Source of the DNA: Betaproteobacteria bacterium
Lineage (GTDB): Bacteria; Pseudomonadota; Gammaproteobacteria; Burkholderiales; Burkholderiaceae_F
Direction: 5' to 3'
DNA: 39,926 nucleotides
Assembly (NCBI GenBank): GCA_005882215.1
Contig: VBCK01000136.1
Span: 1 to 39,926 of the forward strand
Under the pieces are notes generated by a model. The model had not been told where the DNA came from. It did not search any database and saw only the letters and a program-made list of their open reading frames with translations. The position numbers and the translations under genes are program-made. Of this stretch, positions 27,013 through 36,944 are shown in pieces; position 1 is the first letter of the stretch; every line of letters starts with the position of its first letter.

Positions 27013-27927
27013 TCACAGTGCTGCTCGCATCAGCCCGTCGGCCTCGCGCAGCAGGTATTGCAGGAATTCGTCGGCGGCCGGGGTCAGGCGGCGTTGACGC
27101 GAATGCACCACATACCACTGGCGGCGCAGCGGCAGCCCAAAGACATCCAGCACCGCGACCCGGCCTGCCGCCAGCTCCGGGCGCACCGTGTGAAGCGACA
27201 GAAACCCCAGGCCAATGCCCGCCATCACGGCCTGCTTGATCGTCTCGTTGCTGTCGGCTTCCATCACCTGACGCACTTTCACGTCGTGTTCGGCAAAGTA
27301 GCGGTCCATCGCGCTGCGGGTTCCCGAGCCCGGTTCGCGCACGATGAACGGCTGACCAGCCAGGTCCGGCGGATGCAAGCCGCGGCGCAGCGAGAGCGGA
27401 TGCGACGGAGCCGCAATCGCGACCAGCGGATTAGGAGCAAACGCCGTTCCTTCGAAATGCAGCCCCTCCGGGGGCTGCCCCATGATTCCCAGGTCGATCG
27501 CATAGGACTGAAGCTGCTCGATGATCTCGGCCCGGTTGTGAATCGTCAGCTTGAACTCCAGGCCGCTGTGCATCTTGACGAACTGGGCCAGCAGGCGCGG
27601 CGCAAAGTACTTTGCAGTGCTGACGACGCCGAGCCGTATGCGTCCGTGCCCGATCCCTCGGAGCGACCGGGCCGTCTGCTCCAGGTCATCCAGCCGCGCC
27701 AGCAGCTCGACGGCCAGTTGAACCAGCTCCTTGCCCGGCTCCGTGATCTGCAGGCGCCTGCCGACCGTCTCGAACAGCGTCAAATCCAGCTGCTCCTCGA
27801 ACTGGCGCAGCTGCATCGATACGGCTGGCTGGGTGAGGTGCAGCGCCTCGGCCGCCGCCGTCACGCTGCCCGTACGTCCTACCGCAGCCAGCACTTCGAG
27901 CTGGCGGATTGTCAGGTGGCGTCTCAA
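27013..27927 (-). CDS. cbbR: LysR-type regulator CbbR
   Basis: A 304-residue LysR-family activator. The N-terminal winged helix is read from LTIRQLEVLAAVGRTGSVTA, AEALHLTQPAVSMQLRQFEE and FETVGRRLQITEPGKEL, and the effector domain follows from about residue 90 (GRIRLGVVSTAKYFAPRLLA), with SNETIKQAVMAGIGLGFLSL as in CbbR. Position directly divergent from cbbL is diagnostic for CbbR, which senses metabolites such as RuBP, PEP or NADPH. The start appears to be TTG at 27927; no ATG or GTG lies in frame back to the preceding stop, and no clear ribosome site is visible. It probably represses its own gene from sites in the shared region and activates the cbb operon. Confidence 0.92.
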   Translation of the reverse strand: MRRHLTIRQLEVLAAVGRTGSVTAAAEALHLTQPAVSMQLRQFEEQLDLTLFETVGRRLQITEPGKELVQLAVELLARLDDLEQTARSLRGIGHGRIRLGVVSTAKYFAPRLLAQFVKMHSGLEFKLTIHNRAEIIEQLQSYAIDLGIMGQPPEGLHFEGTAFAPNPLVAIAAPSHPLSLRRGLHPPDLAGQPFIVREPGSGTRSAMDRYFAEHDVKVRQVMEADSNETIKQAVMAGIGLGFLSLHTVRPELAAGRVAVLDVFGLPLRRQWYVVHSRQRRLTPAADEFLQYLLREADGLMRAAL

Positions 27928-27929
27928 GA

Positions 27930-29514
<1,585 letters not shown>

Positions 29515-29526
29515 CCGGAGAACTTG

Positions 29527-29943
29527 ATGAGAGTCACTCAGGGAGCGTTCTCGTTTCTGCCGGATCTGACCGATCAGCAGATCCAGGCGCAGGTCGAGTA
29601 CTGCCTTCGCAACAACTGGGCCGTGTCGGTCGAGTACACGGACGACATTCACCCGCGCAACACGTACTGGGAGATGTTCGGCATGCCGATGTTCGACCTG
29701 CGCGATGCGGCCGGCGTGATGTCCGAAATCAACGCCTGCAGAAAGACGTATCCGAAGCACTACATCCGTGTCAATGCATTCGATTCGACCCGGGGGTGGG
29801 AGACGATCCGACTGTCATTCCTGGTGAACCGGCCCGCTGAGGAGCCGGGGTTCCGGCTGCGTCGCGTCGAGTCTCAGGGCCGGGTACAACGCTACGCGAT
29901 CGAGCCCTACGCAACCGACAAGCCGGCCGGGCGCCGGTATTGA
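29527..29943 (+). CDS. cbbS: RubisCO small subunit, red-type
   Basis: A 138-residue small subunit. It begins [19 protein letters not shown] and has the conserved [20 protein letters not shown] and [19 protein letters not shown] segments. The C-terminal extension (from about [20 protein letters not shown]) is the red-type beta-hairpin that lines the central channel of the holoenzyme and replaces the long loop of green-type subunits. GGAGAA lies before the ATG at 29527; a TTG three bases earlier is in frame but less likely. It sits 12 nt after cbbL and 17 nt before cbbX. Confidence 0.97.
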   Translation: MRVTQGAFSFLPDLTDQQIQAQVEYCLRNNWAVSVEYTDDIHPRNTYWEMFGMPMFDLRDAAGVMSEINACRKTYPKHYIRVNAFDSTRGWETIRLSFLVNRPAEEPGFRLRRVESQGRVQRYAIEPYATDKPAGRRY

Positions 29944-29960
29944 GCTGAAGGCACGCGGGA

Positions 29961-30857
29961 ATGAACGATCCATCGGGGCGGCCCGACGGCGGTGTAGGCG
30001 AGCAGGATGTGTTGGCCCTGCTCGCCGATCTGGACAGCGAGCTGATCGGACTGGCGCCGGTGAAGCGGCGCATCCGCGACGTTGCGGCCCTTCTGGTGGT
30101 CGATTCGGCCCGAACGGCGCAAGGACTGCCGGTGGCCGCACCCGGCCTGCACATGTCCTTCACGGGCAACCCGGGCACCGGCAAGACGACCGTCGCGATG
30201 AAGATGGCGTCGCTGTTGCACCGGCTCGGATACGTGCGCAAAGGGCACCTGGTGGCGGTTACCCGCGACGACCTGGTCGGGCAGTACATCGGGCACACCG
30301 CGCCAAAGACGCGCGAAGTACTCAAGCGCGCGATGGGAGGGGTCCTGTTCATCGACGAGGCGTACTACCTGGTTCGGCCTGAAAACGAACGCGATTACGG
30401 CCAGGAAGCGGTCGAGATACTGCTGCAGGTGATGGAGAATCAGCGCGAGGATCTGGTCGTGATCCTGGCCGGTTACAAGGACCGGATGGCGACGTTCTTC
30501 GAATGCAATCCGGGCTTTTCCTCACGCATCGCGCACCACATCGATTTTCCGGATTACAGCGGCGACGAATTGATGCAGATCGCCGACCTGATGCTCGAGC
30601 GGATGGGCTACCGGTTCGATGACGGGGCCCGCGCAGCATTCGTCCAGTATCTGCGGGCACGGATGGAGCAGCCGCATTTCGCCAACGCCCGCAGCGTGCG
30701 CAACGCGCTGGATCGGGCCCGGCTGCGGCACGCAAGCCGTCTGTTCGGTCGGATCGCCGGGGCCGACCGCGAGACGCTTTCGACGATCTCGGCGCAGGAC
30801 ATTCTGGCCAGCCGGGTGCTGCAAGCGGCTCACAGGGGAGAGAGCGGACCATGCTGA
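29961..30857 (+). CDS. cbbX: RubisCO activase CbbX (AAA+)
   Basis: A 298-residue AAA+ protein that removes inhibitory sugar phosphates from red-type RubisCO by pulling on the large-subunit C-terminus. Walker A is GNPGTGKTT (69-77), the pore loop is in [12 protein letters not shown] (about 106-117), Walker B is VLFIDEAYY (128-136), followed by sensor 1 and the arginine-finger region ([17 protein letters not shown]). Its presence in the operon independently confirms that the RubisCO is red-type. It overlaps the start of fbp by 7 nt. Confidence 0.96.
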   Translation: MNDPSGRPDGGVGEQDVLALLADLDSELIGLAPVKRRIRDVAALLVVDSARTAQGLPVAAPGLHMSFTGNPGTGKTTVAMKMASLLHRLGYVRKGHLVAVTRDDLVGQYIGHTAPKTREVLKRAMGGVLFIDEAYYLVRPENERDYGQEAVEILLQVMENQREDLVVILAGYKDRMATFFECNPGFSSRIAHHIDFPDYSGDELMQIADLMLERMGYRFDDGARAAFVQYLRARMEQPHFANARSVRNALDRARLRHASRLFGRIAGADRETLSTISAQDILASRVLQAAHRGESGPC

Positions 30858-31927
30858 ACCAGCCGATCACGTTGACGCAGTACCTGATCGAGGAGCGGCG
30901 CCGCTTTCCGCTGGCGTCGGGATCGTTCAACAGCGTGGTGCTGGCGGTTGCGCTGGCCTGCAAGGCGTTGTCGCGCAAGGTGGCGTACGGAGTTCTGGCC
31001 GGGTTGCACGGCCAGGCCGGTTCGGTCAACGTGCAAGGCGAGTCCCAGTACAAGCTCGACGTGCTGGCCAACGAGCAATTTCTTCAAGGCCTGCAGTGGG
31101 GCGGCAATGTGCGAGGCATGCTGTCGGAGGAAATGGAGGATCCGTGGCTCGCCAAGGACACGGATGTCGCGGCGGGCGATTACCTGCTCGCGTTCGATCC
31201 GCTCGACGGCTCCTCCAACATCGACGTGAACCTCTCGGTCGGAAGCATCTTCTCGGTGCTGCGTGCACCAGAGGGGGGCCGCTCGATCCGGGTCGAGGAT
31301 TTTCTGCAGCCCGGCGCCAGGCAGGTCGCGGCCGGTTACGCACTGTACGGTCCATCGACGATGTTCGTACTGACGGTCGGACGCGGCACGCACGGCTTCA
31401 CGCTGAACCCGGAGCTCGGCGAATTCCTGCTGACGCACCCGGATCTGAGGGTTCCCGAGGAAAGCCAGGAATTCGCGATCAACGCCTCCAACAGCCGCTT
31501 CTGGGAGCCGCCGATCCGGCGCTACGTCGAGGAATGCCTGGCCGGCAGGAACGGCGTGCGCGAGAAGGACTTCAACATGCGCTGGATCGCCTCGATGGTG
31601 GCCGATGCGCACCGGATCCTGACCCGCGGCGGCGTGTTCATGTACCCGCGCGATACCAAGGATCCAGCTCAATCGGGCCGGCTGCGCCTACTGTACGAAT
31701 GCAATCCGATCGGCCTGCTGATCGAGCAGGCCGGGGGGCGCGCCAGTAGCGGAGAAGCACCGATCCTGCAGATCGCGCCGTCCGGACCGCACCAGCGGAT
31801 CGGATTCGTGTTCGGCTCCAAACAGGAGGTCGAGCGGATCGAGCGCTATCACCGCGAACGCGTCGACGAAGTCGAACCGGATACTCCGCTTTTCAACCGG
31901 CGTGGTCTGTTTCGAAGCATGGGCTAG
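30851..31927 (+). CDS. fbp: Class I fructose-1,6-bisphosphatase
   Basis: A 358-residue class I FBPase that hydrolyses fructose 1,6-bisphosphate (and possibly sedoheptulose 1,7-bisphosphate) in the Calvin cycle. The metal-binding motif [13 protein letters not shown] is at residues 115-127. Other family segments are QKL-like [59 protein letters not shown] and [15 protein letters not shown]. Its start lies inside the cbbX 3' end (7-nt overlap), with GGGGAGAG upstream. It ends 11 nt before the phosphoribulokinase gene, so the two dedicated steps are made together. Confidence 0.96.
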   Translation: MLNQPITLTQYLIEERRRFPLASGSFNSVVLAVALACKALSRKVAYGVLAGLHGQAGSVNVQGESQYKLDVLANEQFLQGLQWGGNVRGMLSEEMEDPWLAKDTDVAAGDYLLAFDPLDGSSNIDVNLSVGSIFSVLRAPEGGRSIRVEDFLQPGARQVAAGYALYGPSTMFVLTVGRGTHGFTLNPELGEFLLTHPDLRVPEESQEFAINASNSRFWEPPIRRYVEECLAGRNGVREKDFNMRWIASMVADAHRILTRGGVFMYPRDTKDPAQSGRLRLLYECNPIGLLIEQAGGRASSGEAPILQIAPSGPHQRIGFVFGSKQEVERIERYHRERVDEVEPDTPLFNRRGLFRSMG

Positions 31928-31938
31928 GGAGCCGCAAC

Positions 31939-32823
31939 ATGTCGGAAAAGCATCCGATCATCGCGGTTACCGGCTCGTCGGGAGCCGGCACGACCTCGGT
32001 GACGCGCACCTTTCAGAAGATTTTCCGGCGCGAGGCCGTGCGCGCGGCAGTGGTCGAGGGCGACAGCTTCCATCGCTACGACCGCAAGGACATGCGCCGC
32101 GTGTTGGCCGAGCACGAAAAGGCGGGCGGCCGCAATTTCAGCCACTTCGGTCCGGATGCGAACCTGTTCGGCGAGCTCGAGACGCTGTTTCGCTCGTACA
32201 GCGAAGCGGGCAACGGTCGCTACCGCAAGTACCTGCATGACGCCGAGGAGGCGGCGCCGTACGGACAGGAGCCGGGCACCTTCACGGCCTGGGAGTCGTT
32301 CGAGCCGGACACCGATCTGCTGTTTTACGAGGGGCTGCACGGCGGGGTGGTCACCGAATCGGTCAACGTGGCCCGCTACCCGGACCTTCTGATCGGCGTG
32401 GTGCCGGTCATCAACCTGGAGTGGATCCAGAAGATTCATCGCGACAAAGCGACCCGGGGTTACTCGACCGAGGCCGTGACCGACGTGATCTTGCGGCGTA
32501 TGCCGGATTACGTGAACTACATCTGCCCGCAGTTCACTCGCACGCACGTGAACTTCCAGAGGGTTCCCGCGGTCGACACCTCCAACCCGTTCGTGGCCCG
32601 CGAAATTCCCACCGCCGACGAAAGCTTTCTGGTGATCCGGTTCGCCAACCCGAAAGGCATCGATTTCCAGTACCTGCTCGCGATGTTGCACGATTCATTC
32701 ATGTCGCGCCCGAACACGATCGTCGCTCCGGGCGGAAAAATGGAACTGGCGATGCAATTGATCTTCACGCCGTTCATCTGGCGCATGATGGACCGTCGCA
32801 AAAAGGCGCTCGGCGCGCGATAG
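31939..32823 (+). CDS. cbbP: Phosphoribulokinase
   Basis: A 294-residue proteobacterial phosphoribulokinase that makes ribulose 1,5-bisphosphate from ribulose 5-phosphate and ATP. The P-loop is GSSGAGTTS (12-20). Further hallmarks are VVEGDSFHRYDR, FSHFGPDANLF, WESFEPDTDLLFYEGLHGG, DLLIGVVPVINLEWIQKIHRD, YVNYICPQFTRTHVNFQRVP and the C-terminal IVAPGGKMELAMQLIFTP. It lacks the paired regulatory Cys of the plant/cyanobacterial enzyme and is of the NADH-activated octameric type. GGGAGCC precedes the ATG. It ends the cbb gene string; soxY starts 94 bp later. Confidence 0.97.
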   Translation: MSEKHPIIAVTGSSGAGTTSVTRTFQKIFRREAVRAAVVEGDSFHRYDRKDMRRVLAEHEKAGGRNFSHFGPDANLFGELETLFRSYSEAGNGRYRKYLHDAEEAAPYGQEPGTFTAWESFEPDTDLLFYEGLHGGVVTESVNVARYPDLLIGVVPVINLEWIQKIHRDKATRGYSTEAVTDVILRRMPDYVNYICPQFTRTHVNFQRVPAVDTSNPFVAREIPTADESFLVIRFANPKGIDFQYLLAMLHDSFMSRPNTIVAPGGKMELAMQLIFTPFIWRMMDRRKKALGAR

Positions 32824-32827
32824 GGTC

Positions 32828-32843
32828 CCGGCGCGTACGCCGG
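32828..32843. other. GC hairpin between cbbP and soxY
   Basis: CCGGCG-CGTA-CGCCGG forms a perfect 6-bp stem with a tetraloop, five bases after the cbbP stop. No T-run follows, so it is not a standard intrinsic terminator. It could slow or stabilise the 3' end of the cbb transcript, leaving the 94-bp gap to soxY with its own promoter or with read-through. Confidence 0.45.
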
Positions 32844-32917
32844 CCCGCGCGAGCGCAGCGGGGAATGCTAAGGTAGCAATCCGAATTCCTGCCGGGGCGG
32901 GGTGAGGGTCGTAGCTG

Positions 32918-33385
32918 ATGGACGATTCACGACGCAACCTGATAACAGCCGGTGGCCTGCTCGCCGCGCTGCTCGCCGCGGGATCGAGGGCGGCCGAGCT
33001 CGCGCAGCCGGCGGCCCCGGCGTGGAACCAGGCCGCGTTCGCGGCCAAGACCGTGGCCGATTGCTTGAAGACGCTCGGCGTCACTGCCACGCAGGAAGGC
33101 GCAGAATTGGACCTGACCGCGCCCGAAATCGCAGAGGACGGTGCGGTGGTGCCGGTGGTGGTGCAATGCCGCCTCGCCGACGTGCGGGAGATTCACATCC
33201 TGGTCGACAAGAACCCTTTCTCGCTGGCGGCCAGTTTCTTCTTTTCGGACGGAACGGACCCGTTCGTTTCCACGCGTATCAAGATGAACGAGACTTCGAG
33301 CGTGGTGGCGCTGGCGATCACGGACCGGCAGGCTTACCTGGCGCGCCGGCCGATCAAGGTGACGATTGGAGGCTGCGGTGGCTGA
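32918..33385 (+). CDS. soxY: SoxY, thiosulfate-carrier subunit
   Basis: A 155-residue periplasmic sulfur carrier. It ends in the signature GGCGG swinging arm, whose Cys153 binds the sulfur substrate. The N-terminus has a twin-arginine-type leader (DDSRRNLITAGGLLAALLA). The core includes VPVVVQCRLADVREIHILVD, KNPFSLAASFFFSDGTDPF and RIKMNETSSVVALA as in SoxY. The protein pairs with SoxZ. The stop codon overlaps the beginning of soxZ, and GAGGG lies before the ATG. Confidence 0.96.
   Translation: MDDSRRNLITAGGLLAALLAAGSRAAELAQPAAPAWNQAAFAAKTVADCLKTLGVTATQEGAELDLTAPEIAEDGAVVPVVVQCRLADVREIHILVDKNPFSLAASFFFSDGTDPFVSTRIKMNETSSVVALAITDRQAYLARRPIKVTIGGCGG
33368..33372 (+). promoter_or_regulatory. 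Ribosome binding site fixing the soxZ start
   Basis: GGAGG inside the soxY 3' end lies five bases before GTG 33378 and seventeen before ATG 33390. The spacing supports the GTG start, which gives the classical MADPMK N-terminus. Confidence 0.65.
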
Positions 33386-33689
33386 CCCGATGAAGCTGCG
33401 CGCGTCGATGCACGTCGATCGGGTCGAAGTCAAGATTCTGATGGCGCATCCGGAGGAAAGCGGTTTTCGCAAGGGCCCCGACGGATCGACCGTGCCGGCG
33501 CATTTCATTTCGAATGTGACGGTGCAGCACGCCGGCCGGGAGGTGCTTCGTGCTCAATGGGGTCCGGCGATCTCCAAGAACCCTTTCCTGCAATTCGCGT
33601 TCCGCGGCGCGGCCCGGGGCGACGAGTTGACGGTGACCTGGATCGACAACCTGGGTGAGACCCGGACCGACCGCGTCACGGTCGCTTGA
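33378..33689 (+). CDS. soxZ: SoxZ, SoxY partner
   Basis: A 103-residue immunoglobulin-like partner of SoxY. The protein starts MADPMKLRASMHVDRVEVKI and contains VEVKILMAHPEESGFRKG, VPAHFISNVTVQHAGREVL and FLQFAFRGAARGDELTVTW, followed by the DNLGETRTDRVTV end. It overlaps soxY by 8 nt (GTG start at 33378) and its TGA directly abuts the ATG of soxA with no gap. The heterodimer is exported together with SoxY by the Tat leader of SoxY; SoxZ itself lacks a signal. Confidence 0.95.
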   Translation: MADPMKLRASMHVDRVEVKILMAHPEESGFRKGPDGSTVPAHFISNVTVQHAGREVLRAQWGPAISKNPFLQFAFRGAARGDELTVTWIDNLGETRTDRVTVA

Positions 33690-34514
33690 ATGCAAACCCG
33701 CCCATCGTCGCACGCGTTGCCCCGGGCCTGGCTCAGGAAGGCGTTCGCGATCGCCGCGCTGGCGTGTACCGAAGCGATCGCGACCGATCCGCTGTCGGAG
33801 TATCGGCGCATGCTGGCCGATGACAATCCGGCCGAACTGGCCGTGGCGCGCGGCGAGGAGCTCTGGAAGATGCCGCGCGGCCCGAAGAACGCGTCGCTGG
33901 CCGGCTGCGATCTCGGAAAGGGGCCCGGCGTGCTCAGCGGCGCATACGCTGCCTTGCCGCGCCATTTCGCCGATACCGGCTCGGTGATGGACCTGGAATC
34001 GCGGCTGGTCCACTGCATGGTGACGATCCAGGGTTTGGCCCGGGCCGAAGTGACCGCAGCGCCGTTTTCGGAACGCGGTGCGGCGCAGACCGACCTGGAG
34101 GTTCTGACCGCGTATGTGGCGGCCCAGTCGCGCGGGGCAACGATCCGGGTGCCGCAGCAGTCGCAGGACGAGCTGGACTCGTACGCGCGTGGCCGCGACC
34201 TGTTCTTCCGGCGCGCCGGTCCATACGACTTCTCGTGCGCGAGCTGCCACGGCGCCGACGGCCAGCGGATTCGATTGCAGGAGCTTCCGAATCTGACCCG
34301 GCCGGAGGGCGCGCGCAGCGCTTTTGCGCACTGGCCCGCGTACCGCGTTTCGCACGGTGCGGTACGAACGATGCAGTGGCGACTGTCGGACTGCGTGCGT
34401 CAGGAACGCCTGCCGGAGCTGCTGTTCGGCTCGCCGGCGTCCATCGATCTGACGATGTATCTCGGGGTGCTGGCCAGCGGCGCAACGATGGACGCGCCGT
34501 CGCTGCGCAGGTAA
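33690..34514 (+). CDS. soxA: SoxA, c-type cytochrome, apparent monoheme form
   Basis: A 274-residue SoxA, catalytic subunit of the SoxAX cytochrome that joins thiosulfate to SoxY-Cys with release of two electrons. An export signal covers the first 32 residues. The C-terminal domain has one heme site CASCH (Cys183, Cys186, His187) and the active-site Cys235 in RLSDCVRQERLPEL, whose persulfide binds heme. The N-terminal domain has no CXXCH; Cys73 and Cys109 are in the place of the first heme and would form the disulfide of monoheme SoxA proteins. It directly follows soxZ. Confidence 0.93.
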   Translation: MQTRPSSHALPRAWLRKAFAIAALACTEAIATDPLSEYRRMLADDNPAELAVARGEELWKMPRGPKNASLAGCDLGKGPGVLSGAYAALPRHFADTGSVMDLESRLVHCMVTIQGLARAEVTAAPFSERGAAQTDLEVLTAYVAAQSRGATIRVPQQSQDELDSYARGRDLFFRRAGPYDFSCASCHGADGQRIRLQELPNLTRPEGARSAFAHWPAYRVSHGAVRTMQWRLSDCVRQERLPELLFGSPASIDLTMYLGVLASGATMDAPSLRR

Positions 34515-34524
34515 GGACCAGGGC

Positions 34525-35151
34525 ATGCGCGCCAACCGGGTTGCGCAATCGATGGCTCTGGTGATGGTCGCTTGCAGTGCGGAACGCGGTGGGGTGGCCG
34601 GCGACGGGACGGGCCAGGCGGCCCTTGAGAAGGTCGTGGCCTCGTCGTTCCGCGCGCGCGGGCAGGCGGGCCTTGACCGCCTGCAACAAAGCGAGATGCA
34701 GCGCATCTGTAGTCGCGCCCCGACCGGTCAGCTGCCGGCCGATTTGCAGCAGCGGCTGCAGCGCGAGGCGCTTCAGTCGGTGCGCTTTCCCGAAGACGGG
34801 CGCTGGCTCGGCAAGTGGCAACAGGGCGAGAAAATCGCGCAGTCCGGCACCGGCATGCAGTACAGCGACGCGGCCGATGCGCCTCGCGGCGGCGGCTGCT
34901 ACGGATGCCACCAGCTGTCCGGCACCGAGATCGCATACGGCACGATCGGGCCTTCGCTGTATCGCTACCTGGAGCGCAAGGGCGCAGGATCGGACGCGAT
35001 GCAGCGGGCATGGACCCAGATCTGGAATGCTCACGCGTACAACGCCTGCTCGGTGATGCCGCGGTTCGGCGACGCCGGCATCCTGACACCGGAGCAGATT
35101 CGCGACGTGATGGCACTGCTGTTCGATCCTCAGTCGCCGGTGAACCGCTGA
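34525..35151 (+). CDS. soxX: SoxX, monoheme cytochrome c (long form)
   Basis: A 208-residue c-type cytochrome partner of SoxA. The heme site is CYGCH (Cys125, Cys128, His129), followed by IGPSLYRYLE and the axial Met178 in YNACSVMPRFG. The first half (residues 28-100) is an extra helical region with no heme, making this the long SoxX type. The leader ends in MVAC at residue 17, near a lipobox but with Met at -3, so lipid attachment is possible but not secure. The ATG at 34525 follows AAGGACC, 10 nt after soxA. It receives electrons from SoxA and passes them to the cytochrome c pool. Confidence 0.93.
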   Translation: MRANRVAQSMALVMVACSAERGGVAGDGTGQAALEKVVASSFRARGQAGLDRLQQSEMQRICSRAPTGQLPADLQQRLQREALQSVRFPEDGRWLGKWQQGEKIAQSGTGMQYSDAADAPRGGGCYGCHQLSGTEIAYGTIGPSLYRYLERKGAGSDAMQRAWTQIWNAHAYNACSVMPRFGDAGILTPEQIRDVMALLFDPQSPVNR

Positions 35152-35182
35152 GCGATCGACCTGCCAGCGCGCCGCTGCAATC

Positions 35183-36898
35183 GTGGATCGACGCGAATTC
35201 GTACAGGTCCTGGCGGTGGCCGCGTCGGCCGGCGTGCCCTTGCGTGCGGATGCCGGCCTCTCGGACGCCGAGACGGCCAAGCGGCTGTACGAGGTGCCGC
35301 GATTCGGCAATGTGCATCTGCTGCACTTCACCGATTGCCACGCGCAACTGCGACCGGTCTTCTTTCGGGAGCCGAGCGTCAATCTGGGAGCCGGCCCGGC
35401 ACGGGGGCGGCCGCCGCATCGGGTCGGGCGAGCGCTGCTCGAGCAGTACGGGATCGCTCCGACCGGCCTGGAAGCCTATGCGCTGACGAGCATCGATTTC
35501 GAGGCGTCCGCGCGGCGCTACGGCGCGGTGGGCGGTTTCGCCCACCTGGCCACGCTCGTGAAGCACCTGCGTGCACAGCGCCCCGGCGCGCTGTTGCTCG
35601 ATGGCGGCGACACCTGGCAGGGATCAGCCACGTCATTGTGGACGCGCGGACAGGACATGGTCGACGCGGCGAAGCTGCTGGGCGTGGACATGATGACCGC
35701 GCATTGGGAAATGACCTTCGGCACCGAGCGCGTGATGCAGATCGTGCACACGGACCTGAAGGACCGGATCGAGTTGCTGGCGCAGAACGTCAGAACGTCC
35801 GATTTCGGCGACCCGGTATTTGCGGCGACGTCGCACCGGGTGGTCAATTCGATCCCGGTCGCGGTGATCGGGCAGGCTTTTCCGTATACGCCGGTCGCTC
35901 ACCCCCGATCGCAGGTCGCCGGATGGACCTTCGGAATCCGGGAGCGCGAACTGCAGGCCGAGGTGGACGCGGCGCGCGCCTCAGGTGCGCAGGTCGTGAT
36001 CCTGCTGTCGCACAACGGTATGGACGTCGATCTGAAGCTCGCCGGGCGCGTGCGCGGCATCGACGCGATTCTGGGCGGGCACACGCACGATGCGGTGCCT
36101 CGTCCGGTCATCGTCCGCAACCCAGGCGGCGCGACCGTGGTGACGAACGCCGGAAGCCACGGCAAGTTCCTGGCGGTGCTGGATCTGGACATTGGCGGGG
36201 GCCGGGTCCGCGACTATCGCTATCGATTGCTTCCGGTCATCTCGAATCTGCTGCCGGCCGACCCCGACATGCAGCGACTGATCGACCGTGTCCGTGCGCC
36301 GTTCGATTCGCGGCTGGCGCAGCCGCTGGCGGTGACCGAGCAGACGCTGTATCGACGGGGTAATTTCAACGGCACCTTCGATCAAGTGATACTGGAGGCC
36401 CTGCTGCGCACCCGCGGCGCGCAGGTGGCGTTCTCGCCGGGTTTTCGCTGGGGCACGACGCTGCTGCCCGGCGACACGATCACGATGGAGGATCTGATGG
36501 CGCAAACGGCGATCACGTACCCATGGACCACGCTCACCGAGCCGAGCGGGGAGGCCATCAAGGCGGTGTTGGAAGACGTAGCCGATAACCTCTTCAACCC
36601 GGACCCGTACTTGCAGCAGGGCGGCGACATGGTGCGGGTGGCGGGCCTCACCTACTCGATCGCCCCCGATGCGCCGATCGGGCGGCGCATCGACGACCTT
36701 CGGATCGATGGCGTTCCGCTGTCGGCCGACCGCCGCTACAAGGTGGCCGGCTGGGCGCCGGTGAACGAGGCCGAACACGGTCCTCCGGTGTGGGAGGTGG
36801 TTGCCGAATATCTGCGCGACCTCAAAGTGGTGAAGCCGCGCGCCGCGCGGATGCCCCGGCTGCGCGGTGTCTTGCCGGACGACCCTGGTCTCGGTTGA
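35183..36898 (+). CDS. soxB: SoxB, sulfate thiol esterase
   Basis: A 571-residue dimanganese hydrolase that releases sulfate from SoxYZ-bound S-sulfonate. The leader MDRREFVQVLAVAASAG is a twin-arginine signal. Metal and catalytic motifs are Asp51/His53 in LLHFTDCHAQLRPVFF, LLDGGDTWQGS, ILLSHNGMD, GGHTHD (His300 and His302) and the 5'-nucleotidase C-terminal domain with GNFNGTFDQV and FSPGFRWGTTLLPGD. The start is GTG at 35183, fixed by the family N-terminus although no clear ribosome site precedes it. It closes soxYZAXB; soxCD genes are not downstream. Confidence 0.96.
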   Translation: MDRREFVQVLAVAASAGVPLRADAGLSDAETAKRLYEVPRFGNVHLLHFTDCHAQLRPVFFREPSVNLGAGPARGRPPHRVGRALLEQYGIAPTGLEAYALTSIDFEASARRYGAVGGFAHLATLVKHLRAQRPGALLLDGGDTWQGSATSLWTRGQDMVDAAKLLGVDMMTAHWEMTFGTERVMQIVHTDLKDRIELLAQNVRTSDFGDPVFAATSHRVVNSIPVAVIGQAFPYTPVAHPRSQVAGWTFGIRERELQAEVDAARASGAQVVILLSHNGMDVDLKLAGRVRGIDAILGGHTHDAVPRPVIVRNPGGATVVTNAGSHGKFLAVLDLDIGGGRVRDYRYRLLPVISNLLPADPDMQRLIDRVRAPFDSRLAQPLAVTEQTLYRRGNFNGTFDQVILEALLRTRGAQVAFSPGFRWGTTLLPGDTITMEDLMAQTAITYPWTTLTEPSGEAIKAVLEDVADNLFNPDPYLQQGGDMVRVAGLTYSIAPDAPIGRRIDDLRIDGVPLSADRRYKVAGWAPVNEAEHGPPVWEVVAEYLRDLKVVKPRAARMPRLRGVLPDDPGLG

Positions 36899-36944
36899 TA
36901 TAGTTCCCGGCGAAGGCCGGCATCGGCGCCAGCGGGGAGCGAGA

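Noticed and set aside
33366-33377. TTG at 33366 as the start of soxZ
   Set aside because: It overlaps the ribosome site and adds residues not seen in SoxZ; GTG 33378 gives the family N-terminus.
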